DNA of 64,000 nt from CAZAZQ01 sp964489705 (GTDB lineage: Bacteria > Zixibacteria > MSB-5A5 > GN15 > FEB-12), in contig CAZAZQ010000007.1 in the NCBI GenBank assembly GCA_964489705.1, forward strand, positions 91,207-155,206, in the 5' to 3' direction. Made by a program: the position numbers and the translations under genes. Below, one piece after another: positions 9,601-16,413 of this stretch (within the stretch, counting starts at the first letter, position 1; every line of letters begins with the position of its first letter). The notes beneath the pieces are model-generated. The model had not been told where the DNA came from, did not search any database, and saw only the letters and a program-made list of their open reading frames with translations.

Positions 9601-12555
9601 GCAGAGCGTGCCGTTTTCGTACGTTCCATACGAGGTCGTCACGGTGGCGGAGTCGGGAGTGATAGTCAACAGTTGGCAAACGGTATCAGCCGAGCAAAGC
9701 GACACGTCAATCGGATCGGTCGGGCAGTCGATACTTGCCTGTTCGCCGAAGGTAACGTTTACGATAATAGTATCTTCATCGGTAGCGCCGCAGGAGTCGG
9801 TCACGCGCGCGATGAATTCATAAGCGCCCGCTGCTGTCGGCGTAAAGCAAATGGTATTGGCAGCGGTGTCGATAGTGCCGTAGCCGGAAACCATCGCTTC
9901 CGTCAGTCCCTGCAATCCTTGTGGATCGCTGACGGTGTAGGCAATGCAGATTTCTTCCGGCACACACTGAAGGAGGCTGGTATCGTTGCCGAAAGCGATA
10001 TTTGGTGAGCCGTTTACCGTCACGTTATACGTTAAAGTAGTCGTATCAGCCGCTCCGCAGGTGTCAGTGACAACGACGGTGATATTATACGCGCCGGAAG
10101 AGGTCGGGGTGAAACACCACAGTCCGTCCACAGTGACCGAACCGGTGCCGCTCAGTTTCTGCCAGGTAAGCGAATCATCGGGCGAATCGCTTGCCTCAAA
10201 TTGGTAGCATATCTCTTCCGCAACACACAGGAAGGTATCTATAGGGCTTGCCGGGTCGCTTGCCACCGGCGGCGTGTTGACGGTGACATCATAGACAATC
10301 GTCGCGGTATCGCTGGCGCCGCACGAGTCGGTCACGACCACCGCCGCACTATAGGTTCCCGACGTAGTCGGCGTGAAGCAGAAATGCCCGTTCGGGGTTA
10401 TACTCCCCGCGCCGGCAAGGTGGCTCCACGTTAACGTCCCTCCGTTCGGATCGGTGGCGGTGAAGTCATAGCATTGTTCGCTCGCTTCACACATGGCGAC
10501 GGTCAACGTATCCGGATCGTTCGCCACCGGCGGGTCGTTGGTCTCCACCGTCACAACCACGGTGTCGAAATCTTCTTCGCCGCAAGAGTCGACGGCGTGG
10601 ATGACAAAGGTATACGCTCCTTCCACACTTGGCGTGAAACAGATATTGTCTCCGTTGAGACTGCCCGGTCCGGAGTAGAGTTCGCCGTAATCGAGGTTTC
10701 CATCCGGGTCGCTGAAGTCCACCGGGAAGCAGACCTCCTCAAAATCACACATGAAGGCGGTGAAATCGGCTCCCGCGTCGGCGACCGGTGGGCTGTTCAA
10801 ATTAACTGTGACCAGAGCGGTGTCGGCACCAACATTGCCGCAGGAATCAGTGGCGGTGACGATGATCTCGTACACGCCGGAAGTGTCGACGTCAAAGCAG
10901 ATATCATCGCTGGTGGAGGAAGGACTGGTGCGGACGGCGACAGCGTCTATTTCAAGATTTTTGTGGCACTTGAGGTCTGCCACGTTTTTGATTTTCAACT
11001 GATTGAAGGTAATTCCGTCCGGCAGGTCAATGGTGGCACCGCCTATGCCGGAACCGGCTGAGCCGCTCGGCAATGGTTGACGCATGACATGCACGACGGT
11101 GCCGTTATACTTGAATATCAATTTCGCCTCAGCGCCGGAGTTTGAGTTGGTGAATATGACCAAGTCGACGTTGGCGCCATTGCACGTCGTCACCGCTTGG
11201 GGGAAGCCGATAATGCACCACTGGTATCGACCGAACGATACCGACCCATCGCCGTCCCCGCCGTCAGGACCGCCGGGTCCCGGGGAAGTGAACGTCAAAT
11301 CTGTGGGAGGACCCAACAGTTGGTCGGCGGAGTTGGCGGCGGTTCCGCCCGGGAAGGAGCCGTATTTGACAATATGATCGGCAAAAACAAAATTCGGCAG
11401 GGTAACCGAGACGCCGGATTGCGAATTGACCGGCGGGACGAAATCGGATGCGGAGGTCAGCACCTTCCCGGGGGCTCCCCCGCCGATTTGCGTCACCGTC
11501 CCGCCCAGCGAGAGAATTCGGTCGATTTGGTCGAAATTAGTCATGGTGCCGGTGTAAGTCCCATAATTCGTCGACACGCTGGTGATGTCGCAATCCGGGT
11601 CGAAAATGGAAACCGGAATACACACCTCCGCCGGTTCACATAGCGTGAAAGTCGTATCAGGAACCTCAACTTGAGGAACAGAGCCGACGGAGACGTAAAT
11701 CGTCGCCGTATCGATGGTCACGGCACCCAGTTCATCCTCGGCTCGGAAAACAAATTGGTACAGCCCGCTGTCGGTGGGATAGAAGCAATGGGTCGCCTCA
11801 ATCGTCGATACACCCGCCAGCGGGGTGAAGGTTCCTTCCCCTTCCAACATTTCCAGCCAGATAGAGTCGGATTCGCAGTTTGGATCATGAGCGACAATAT
11901 CAAAACAGATAGAATCCGACGCACAAAGGATGACGCTGCTGTCCTTGGGAAGTGTCAGCTCCGGGGCATCATTGGCGAAAGTCACTTTTATCACCAAGTC
12001 TTGGTAATCTTCGTCACCCCCGTTGGGCAAATCTTCCCAGCAGATAAGGTACTCATGCGGCACGCCGGTGGAAAAGACCCAAGCATGGTCATACCCGTCC
12101 CAGTTGAGAGAGTTTTCCGTCAACCAGGTGTTTGATTCACTGGGAAGGTTGGGCTTCATATAAAAGCCGATGGAGTCGAAATTTTCGAAGGTAAACTCCA
12201 CCGAGTCTCCCGGTTGGTCACTGGGACCGAAGAGCTGGTAAAAAATAGAGGTGTCACCGGCTTTGTAGTAACCGGAGGTTGCCCACACTGCCGACCCGGC
12301 GACTTCAATGACCATGGTTGCGGAGTTGACTCCGTCCAACCCGCAGAAAACTTCCCATCCCAGCTCGTCGTTGGCAACGTCAATGTTATAGCCCAGCGAG
12401 TCCAAATACCACTGCAAGGATTCTTCGTTTCCCGCTGCTTTGGTATAAATGGAGTCCGCCCATGACTCTTTGCCTTGAGCGTAAATATTGCCCCCGATGA
12501 AAACCGCGATTAACGTAAACAGTAAAACAACCCTACGACAAGTAACTTTTCTCAT
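3661..12555 (-). CDS. Giant secreted Ig-like repeat protein with sorting domain
   Basis: A 2964-residue secreted protein. In order it has a signal peptide (about 1-27), an N-terminal domain (30-195) ending in EDYQDLVIKVT that resembles DUF4114, 24 tandem Ig-like repeats of 80-90 residues (about 196-2485), a cohesin-like segment (about 2485-2700), a dockerin-like pair of Asp-rich loops (GDINLNGVPNE and ATDVNADG, about 2700-2770), a beta-rich linker, and an 84-residue NYPNPFNP-type sorting domain ending TKKMLLLK. Most repeats share a pattern of one Cys, then EEIC, then ICFTP, then DSCG, giving about four cysteines each. Repeat 2 is split by an insert of about 220 residues. The ATG at 12555 has AGAGG seven bases upstream; a GTG lies just before it. 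It is probably a surface adhesin or scaffold, which is inference. Confidence 0.88.
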   Translation of the reverse strand: MRKVTCRRVVLLFTLIAVFIGGNIYAQGKESWADSIYTKAAGNEESLQWYLDSLGYNIDVANDELGWEVFCGLDGVNSATMVIEVAGSAVWATSGYYKAGDTSIFYQLFGPSDQPGDSVEFTFENFDSIGFYMKPNLPSESNTWLTENSLNWDGYDHAWVFSTGVPHEYLICWEDLPNGGDEDYQDLVIKVTFANDAPELTLPKDSSVILCASDSICFDIVAHDPNCESDSIWLEMLEGEGTFTPLAGVSTIEATHCFYPTDSGLYQFVFRAEDELGAVTIDTATIYVSVGSVPQVEVPDTTFTLCEPAEVCIPVSIFDPDCDITSVSTNYGTYTGTMTNFDQIDRILSLGGTVTQIGGGAPGKVLTSASDFVPPVNSQSGVSVTLPNFVFADHIVKYGSFPGGTAANSADQLLGPPTDLTFTSPGPGGPDGGDGDGSVSFGRYQWCIIGFPQAVTTCNGANVDLVIFTNSNSGAEAKLIFKYNGTVVHVMRQPLPSGSAGSGIGGATIDLPDGITFNQLKIKNVADLKCHKNLEIDAVAVRTSPSSTSDDICFDVDTSGVYEIIVTATDSCGNVGADTALVTVNLNSPPVADAGADFTAFMCDFEEVCFPVDFSDPDGNLDYGELYSGPGSLNGDNICFTPSVEGAYTFVIHAVDSCGEEDFDTVVVTVETNDPPVANDPDTLTVAMCEASEQCYDFTATDPNGGTLTWSHLAGAGSITPNGHFCFTPTTSGTYSAAVVVTDSCGASDTATIVYDVTVNTPPVASDPASPIDTFLCVAEEICYQFEASDSPDDSLTWQKLSGTGSVTVDGLWCFTPTSSGAYNITVVVTDTCGAADTTTLTYNVTVNGSPNIAFGNDTSLLQCVPEEICIAYTVSDPQGLQGLTEAMVSGYGTIDTAANTICFTPTAAGAYEFIARVTDSCGATDEDTIIVNVTFGEQASIDCPTDPIDVSLCSADTVCQLLTITPDSATVTTSYGTYENGTLCFFADTSGTYLITVTAETQCGADTCELTFNVDIGSAAEISCPQPQSEFICEADTICVPVSVLGTDVTVEVSPIGSYSAGNVCFPADTSGHYEITMIATTTCGSDTCVIVVDVTINSNPVAVEPSSPVDTFICAADQICYQFDASDVDGGTLVWSRLSGNGTVSADGLWCFDANASGSYSVEAVVSDSCGAADTVSLTYNVTINSTPSIAFGEDTSIFQCTPDTICLPYSVSDADNNIDSVILVSAEGTLDTAAHEVCFAPLDEGTYELIVQVFDACGATDIDTIHVTVDFNDAPLVDAGSDQTIFQCSVEEICWAAGATDPDDNLISVELVTGPGTFDGSQICFTPTGTYNYEFVLKATDACGVERYDTVAIYYTLNTPPVADAGADQTLFLCEPEEICWSASCSDVDGNLTNCILVEGPGSYDGSNICFTPSATGTYTFVIEATDACGATDRDTAVIDVTINSAPVCTVPNDTTIFQCTAEEVCLPAYGTDVDGNLNFCQIVSGPGSLIDGKWCYTPVSDQTVTVTMRCEDSCGAYCETQFTVEFNINDAPSIAFGNDTSIFLCASEEICLPYIANDPDRPRADTITLVSGEGGTLDLDSSWVCFTPTETGTYTFVIRIEDECGEFDQDTINVDVTLNTPPVADAGADQTLFLCDSVTTVCWEASCSDIDNNLTDCLFNGPGTYDGSQICFVPVMTGDYLFTLRAIDACGEEMVDSVTIHVTINSDPVVTFGNDTTLLLCAPQEICMSYNVSDADGLSGITERMVSGYGTIDTAANTVCFTPTSDGTYEFVVSAEDSCLAVGMDTIVANITFGEVATIDCPTGAIDVYLCAADSVCYLLDIQPGSATVDVSLGTFDNGTVCFYADTSGTYVDTVIASEVCGADTCVLVFNVDIGSAADIECPAPQDEFICSPDTICIPITVVTPGDTVTVEPIGWYDAGNVCFMADTSGHYVLTVIASTSCGSDTCEVIADVTINSPPVADDPPSPIDTFICANTQICYQFSASDVDGGSLEWHRLSGDGTVSADGLWCFTTTNRSVSYSVTAEVADECGATDTISMTYNATLNSPPTLAHDTDLATFQCAPESVCVNYWTSDADDNITLEELISGQGTIDTAANTICFLPDTAGTYRFILKVTDACGATDSDTIDFSVTLNRPPVAFAGDDRTVFLCDAEELCWPVTISDPDGNLDSVSIISSVGTYDGANICFTPDTAGVYTIILRAVDVCGEADMDTVLVYVSLNSPPVCELPNDTTFFQCTPTEVSLPINVTDDDNNFDHCEIITGPGSIVNGKWYYTPTADQTVLVKIMCLDACGAMCEDSFTVSFEINSPPVVDAGADETYFLCQPETICWETSVTDDDGNIQSIELVSPDGSYNPSTHEICFTPPTGDNTYEFILKATDSCGADDYDTVTVTITYNSPPTLELPPDFTVYLDEPGDVCFDAHPEDVDGNLTNVTVSPFGWYDSGSESVCFTADTSGTYCLIVTAEDACHASVTDTVCLTLEIDECIHVMIEKTHDSYQGHHENVEIYLNGSGKELGGFDLLVAYDRSALNFQTATAGDLFDVCGWEYFTHRVWFWPSYEPHFFWAGIVRLVGIADMNNGANHPSCYLDGTVGSLASLDFLVSDNRQYECQYVPIRFFWNDCGDNSFSSRSGDTLWISRSVYDFELNEITDYNYSLPGYFGAPDECLIGGGPGKPAPIRCVDFTNGGIDIVCADSIDARGDINLNGVPNEVADAVVFTNYFIYGLSAFTINVEGQIAATDVNADGLTLTVGDLVFLIRVVIGDTPPMPKAHPTEKPKAEFSLTGGILSIAKTDSPIGALYLTIAGNVHPTLTENAGNMKLRYNFDGTDTRVLIYDLEGKAYLEEGSILDLHDKAEVKTIEAGSFDGAVMVAKITDLPEHFSLSQNYPNPFNPTTTIEFALPVACEWNLVVYNILGQEVQRWNQTSEAGYIKVEWDASNCASGVYFYRLQAGDFTATKKMLLLK
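6415..7434 (-). repeat. Four-module block, copy B (repeats 16-19)
   Basis: Second copy of the four-module block, about 1020 bases, with GYGTIDTAANTVCFTP, IDCPTGAIDV, IECPAPQDEFIC and PSPIDTFIC modules in the same order as copy A. The following modules 20-22 also pair with 10, 12 and 13, so the duplicated unit was probably longer than four modules and one module was later gained or lost. Confidence 0.85.
9000..10017 (-). repeat. Four-module block, copy A (repeats 6-9)
   Basis: Repeats 6 to 9 form a fixed series: a module with GYGTIDTAANTICFTP, one opening with IDCPTDPIDV, one opening with ISCPQPQSEFIC, and one with SSPVDTFIC. The same four kinds recur in the same order in copy B at 6415-7434. 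The block is about 1018 bases long. Confidence 0.85.
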
Positions 12556-13214
12556 CACGTATCCTCTTTCTTCCTATTTCAAAACACAACATTTTTTCAA
12601 TAGTAAAAGCCTTCCGATGGGGTGCCGAAGAGCATCACGTTGTCTACGGCATCAAGACAGATGTACCCCACCGTTCTTTACGGGAGTATTGTGGATATGG
12701 ATGTCTTTAACGGGAATATACCGAAACTTGAGCAATCGTCCATACGCTACTCCGATTATATCTTATCTTATCGTCCTAAAGACATAGAGGTAAGATTACG
12801 CAAGAAAATACCATGTAGTAACCGACTACCTCCAGCTTACTCTAAGTTTATGAAATAATTGCTCTTAAGTCAAGAAAAATCCTTGAGCAAAGCGGTTTTT
12901 TTCGGGTCGTCCATCGGAGCGATATAGAAAGTCTGGTGTAATCTGTCTTGTTTGAGGCTGGGGAGGGTGGATAGATATATGATAATAAAGAGAGTAAACA
13001 TCTATTATTCCACCCAATGAAATAGCGTAACTATTTGAAATACAATTTACTAAAAAGATTTTTCCGGGACTGGACAAATCGTTGAAGAGGTATTACCATA
13101 TGTCAGGAGCAACAAGCTATCGGTTGAGATGAGAAAATCAGGGTAGGTTAATCTACATTCGGGCATCGCCGATAATAGGTAAAGACTGGTTATGAAAATA
13201 AGGGATAATGAATT
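12556..13214. other. 659-base intergenic region, divergent
   Basis: This separates the giant gene (minus) from the epimerase (plus) and should hold both promoters. It is AT-richer than its surroundings. I find no convincing gene, tRNA-like fold, or clear -35/-10 pair. Short open frames (for example 12622-12858) have no recognisable product or good ribosome site. Confidence 0.6.
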
Positions 13215-14171
13215 ATGAAATTTCTTATCACCGGCGGCGCCGGTTTTATCGGTTCGAATATTGCGAAGTACTTGGTCGAAAAAGGAGAACAGGTCCGGAT
13301 TCTCGATAACTTTTCTTCCGGTCGGTGGGAAAATATTGAATCGTTGAAAGACACCGTAGAGTTAATCGATGGCGATGTCCGGGATTATTGGACGGTAACG
13401 CAGGCGGTACACGGGGTCGATTACGTGTTGCACCAAGCGGCGCTTCCGTCGGTGCCTCGCTCGGTAAAAAACCCGTTGACGTCCAATTCGGTCAATATCA
13501 ACGGCACTCTCCACATGCTCGAGGCGGCGAAAAACGCCGGAGTCAAGAAATTTGTCTTTGCCTCCTCCTCCTCGGTCTATGGAGAGTCGGAAGTTTTGCC
13601 CAAGCACGAAGAGATGACGCCCAGTCCTCTTTCTCCGTATGCGATAACCAAGCTGACCGGTGAGTATTATTGCAAAGTGTACTGGGAATTGTACCGTTTC
13701 CCGACCGTCTCGTTGCGCTATTTCAATATCTTCGGCCCTCACCAAGATCCGGCAAGCGAGTATGCCGCCGTTATCCCGAAGTTCATCACCAGTTTGTTGG
13801 AAGGGAAACCGCCGGTCGTCTACGGAGACGGCGAGCAGTCCCGGGACTTTACCTATATCGACAACTGTGTACAGGCGAATATCTTAGCCGCCACTAACGA
13901 CGATATAGTCGGGACCCATTTCAATGTCGCGTGCGGCGGGCAGTTCACGCTGAACCAGTTGCTCGACAAGTTGCAGCAGATTATCGGCACCGACCTCAAA
14001 CCGATCTATGACCCTCCCCGTCCCGGCGATATCCGCCATTCTTACGCTGCTATTAACAAACTTACCGCCTTCGGGTACAAGCCGGACGTCAGTTTTGAAG
14101 AAGGCTTACGCCGGACGGTGGAGTATTTTCGCTCGACACTTTCCCTTGAGCCGAACTTGACCGGCAAGTAG
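13215..14171 (+). CDS. NAD-dependent sugar-nucleotide epimerase/dehydratase (extended SDR)
   Basis: A 318-residue extended short-chain dehydrogenase. The nucleotide-binding GGAGFIG is at residues 7-13, the SSSVYG serines are near 118-120, and the catalytic YAITK gives Y142 and K146. The region after YFNIFGPHQDP matches UDP-GlcNAc/UDP-glucose 4-epimerases of the WbpP/Gne kind, with the usual YGDGEQSRDF substrate strand. It would make an epimerised nucleotide sugar for surface polysaccharide. The exact sugar cannot be fixed from sequence. AGGGA lies ten bases before the ATG. It stands alone between secreted-protein genes on the other strand, so a link to their glycosylation or to cell-surface sugar is only suggested by position. 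Confidence 0.9.
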   Translation: MKFLITGGAGFIGSNIAKYLVEKGEQVRILDNFSSGRWENIESLKDTVELIDGDVRDYWTVTQAVHGVDYVLHQAALPSVPRSVKNPLTSNSVNINGTLHMLEAAKNAGVKKFVFASSSSVYGESEVLPKHEEMTPSPLSPYAITKLTGEYYCKVYWELYRFPTVSLRYFNIFGPHQDPASEYAAVIPKFITSLLEGKPPVVYGDGEQSRDFTYIDNCVQANILAATNDDIVGTHFNVACGGQFTLNQLLDKLQQIIGTDLKPIYDPPRPGDIRHSYAAINKLTAFGYKPDVSFEEGLRRTVEYFRSTLSLEPNLTGK

Positions 14172-14274
14172 TCACCGTTCGAGAGCATTTCTCGATTTCT
14201 TACTATCCGGACGGAGAAGAAAAGTTTTTCGGCAATGATTTTTTCCGACAGATGGGCGTTGGTTGGGAACAGGC

Positions 14275-16413
14275 TTACTTCAGAAGGACCATCTTCTTTG
14301 ATGCGGCAAATGATCCCGCTTCCAGTCGGTAAAAGTACACCCCGCTCGCAACCGTGTGACCTCCGGCGTTGGTGCCGTCCCAATATGTAGTATGTTCGCC
14401 GGGGCTTTGCCTGCCATTTACCAAGACGGCGACTTGCTGCCCTAAAATGTTGTACACGGCAATTCGCACCTCGCTGGTCTGCGCCAGGCTGTAGCTGATA
14501 ACGGTGCGGTTGTTGAACGGGTTCGGATAATTCTGCCGCAGAAGGTAGGTTTCCGGCAGCGTCACAACCGGTTCAGGTACCGGGAGAGTATTTTCATCCA
14601 GAAGGTAGATGAAGATAACCCCGCTGTCGGAGGTGACGATAATGTTGTCCTCAACTGCTATCATCGAGCCGGAAAGTCCGCCGCTGTCGATGAGGTATGG
14701 CAGCCCTCCCGCCACATCGTAAATGCCGATACCGAGCGCACCAACGGTATACAGACGGTTTTCATACAGGACGGCGTCCGAAACCGGCAAGGGAAGGGTG
14801 ACGACGGTATCGACGGTTACCGTCTGCGAATCGGTCAGCTCTATGACGGTCATGTCGTTGCCGACGAAAAGCCACAGCCTTCCTTGGTGCCTCAGGGCGG
14901 CGCTCGGCGGATCGGAAAAATCCTTGACGGTCATCCAGTCCAATGTCAGCGATTCCGTCAAACGGCAAAACCAGAGCTGGTTTTTGTTCGTCGAGATAAA
15001 GACCAGCGAGTCGTACAACCAGCTCGAAAGAATCCTCCCGGTAGACGACCAACTGTCGGCATAGTAAGCCCCCGCCGAGTCGGTGATGCCATAGGAGAAG
15101 ATGTTGGTGCTGCTGGTGACCAGCAATGGGTAGAGGGTGTCTCTCTTGGTTGACGAGAGGAGAACATCTTGTGCATTGGGATCGGGAAAGGAGACATACC
15201 CGCCGAGGTAAAAGGAGTCTGCGTGGGTGGCGTCGAGGATAAACGCTACCCGGTTGATTTTCGGAAACAAAACAAGCAATGAATCGCCGTTGTTTTCGAT
15301 GGCGGCAATGTTTTTCAACCCTTCGTACATGGTATAGTCAAGATAGGGCGTTCCGCTCGAGTCGAACGCAAAGACATCGACCGGGTTTTGCGCGCCTGCC
15401 GTGTAGAGCTTGCCGTTGTGGAGAGAAATGTCGGTAATCGGTCCCGGGCGATATGAATACGCCACCGCTTGAGGAGACGCATCCAGAGAATACAATACCA
15501 GCCCGCCGCTCTGCTGTGGGAGAAGGAGGTACTCTTGTGCATGTCTGAAGATATCACCGCTGAGTCGGCAATCGTCGATGGTTCCGGTAGAGAGAAGGTG
15601 ATAGTCGGATTTATTTATCACGCTCAACGTACGATAGTCGAGAAAGACCAGACGGTCGTCGGTTTGAAAGACGTGCAAGGGACTCCCCGCCAGCGTAATG
15701 GTGTCGACGACAACCGGTGGAGAAAAGGCAAAGTCAGCCACCAATACCGTTTGGTTTTTGGTCAGGATAATCACTTGTGAGCTATCCTCCACAAAGGAAG
15801 CGGCTTGAAAAGGCAGCCAGAGATAGTCGATGAAGGTGCTCAACTCACCTCCGGAAACGTCGTAGCGGAGAATACCGTTGTATTCGTCGAGGGCAAGAAG
15901 GGTGTCGTGGACAATCTCCAGTTGGGTTATCAAAACGCCCACCCGGCTCGAATCGACAAATTGGGCGTGGTCGTAATCGGAGAGAGAAAAATGCCAAATA
16001 CCTTCGAACCACGCCGAAACATACAGATTTTTTCCACTTATAACATAGTCGTCAAAAGGAATTCCGATATCCGCCGTTCCCAGTACCTGCAGGTGCGGTA
16101 AGGTAGTAATATCGACAAAGGTAATTTTGTTGTTGTCGGTTTTGATGAGAAGAAGGCTGTCGTTGTATTTGAGTGCTACCGGGGTGTCATCAAGGAAGCA
16201 GTGATTGACCGGTGTGAAAAGCTGGGGCGTCTCCTCGTATTTGTTGACGACCACGGCGTGGGGTGTGATACAGACCGCCAGCGAATCGATTGCCGCCACC
16301 GCAAGATAATCGTTCCATAGCAAGGAATAGTCGGGTTTTCCAAGCTGCGAAACAGCACCGGTAGTAAGAGCGATGCAAAAAGTCAGAGCGATGATGACAA
16401 CAAGTTTCTTCAT
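14275..16413 (-). CDS. Secreted propeller-like protein with sorting domain
   Basis: A 712-residue exported protein. It has a signal peptide (about 1-22, KKLVVIIALTFCIALTTGAVS), a long region of repeated short beta strands (LYVSAWFEGIWHFSLS, LLALDEYNGILRYDVSG, LYTVGALGIGIYDVAGG) like LVIVD or beta-propeller repeats, and a C-terminal sorting domain from LLRQNYPNPFN to ASKKMVLLK. No catalytic motif is seen. Its ATG overlaps the protease stop (ATGA), so both are made from one mRNA. Export across the outer membrane by a type IX-like system is expected from the tail but no such machinery lies here. It may act as a binding partner of the protease, which is inference. Confidence 0.8.
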   Translation of the reverse strand: MKKLVVIIALTFCIALTTGAVSQLGKPDYSLLWNDYLAVAAIDSLAVCITPHAVVVNKYEETPQLFTPVNHCFLDDTPVALKYNDSLLLIKTDNNKITFVDITTLPHLQVLGTADIGIPFDDYVISGKNLYVSAWFEGIWHFSLSDYDHAQFVDSSRVGVLITQLEIVHDTLLALDEYNGILRYDVSGGELSTFIDYLWLPFQAASFVEDSSQVIILTKNQTVLVADFAFSPPVVVDTITLAGSPLHVFQTDDRLVFLDYRTLSVINKSDYHLLSTGTIDDCRLSGDIFRHAQEYLLLPQQSGGLVLYSLDASPQAVAYSYRPGPITDISLHNGKLYTAGAQNPVDVFAFDSSGTPYLDYTMYEGLKNIAAIENNGDSLLVLFPKINRVAFILDATHADSFYLGGYVSFPDPNAQDVLLSSTKRDTLYPLLVTSSTNIFSYGITDSAGAYYADSWSSTGRILSSWLYDSLVFISTNKNQLWFCRLTESLTLDWMTVKDFSDPPSAALRHQGRLWLFVGNDMTVIELTDSQTVTVDTVVTLPLPVSDAVLYENRLYTVGALGIGIYDVAGGLPYLIDSGGLSGSMIAVEDNIIVTSDSGVIFIYLLDENTLPVPEPVVTLPETYLLRQNYPNPFNNRTVISYSLAQTSEVRIAVYNILGQQVAVLVNGRQSPGEHTTYWDGTNAGGHTVASGVYFYRLEAGSFAASKKMVLLK

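Larger units (their letters stand above)
5100..11970 (-). repeat. 24 tandem Ig-like repeats within the giant gene
   Basis: Protein-level tandem array of 24 modules, each usually opening with N-x-P-P and closing with a beta strand such as VTVTI. The units are diverged in most places but some DNA stretches are nearly identical. For example 7638-7695 and 8425-8482 match over 58 bases with two differences. This points to continuing duplication or gene conversion. Confidence 0.9.

Noticed and set aside
12622..12858. 78-residue open frame in the large divergent gap
   Set aside because: No ribosome site and no recognisable motif.
14042..14383. Minus-strand frame joining the epimerase end and the 712-residue gene end
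   Set aside because: Shadow of two real genes; no motif.
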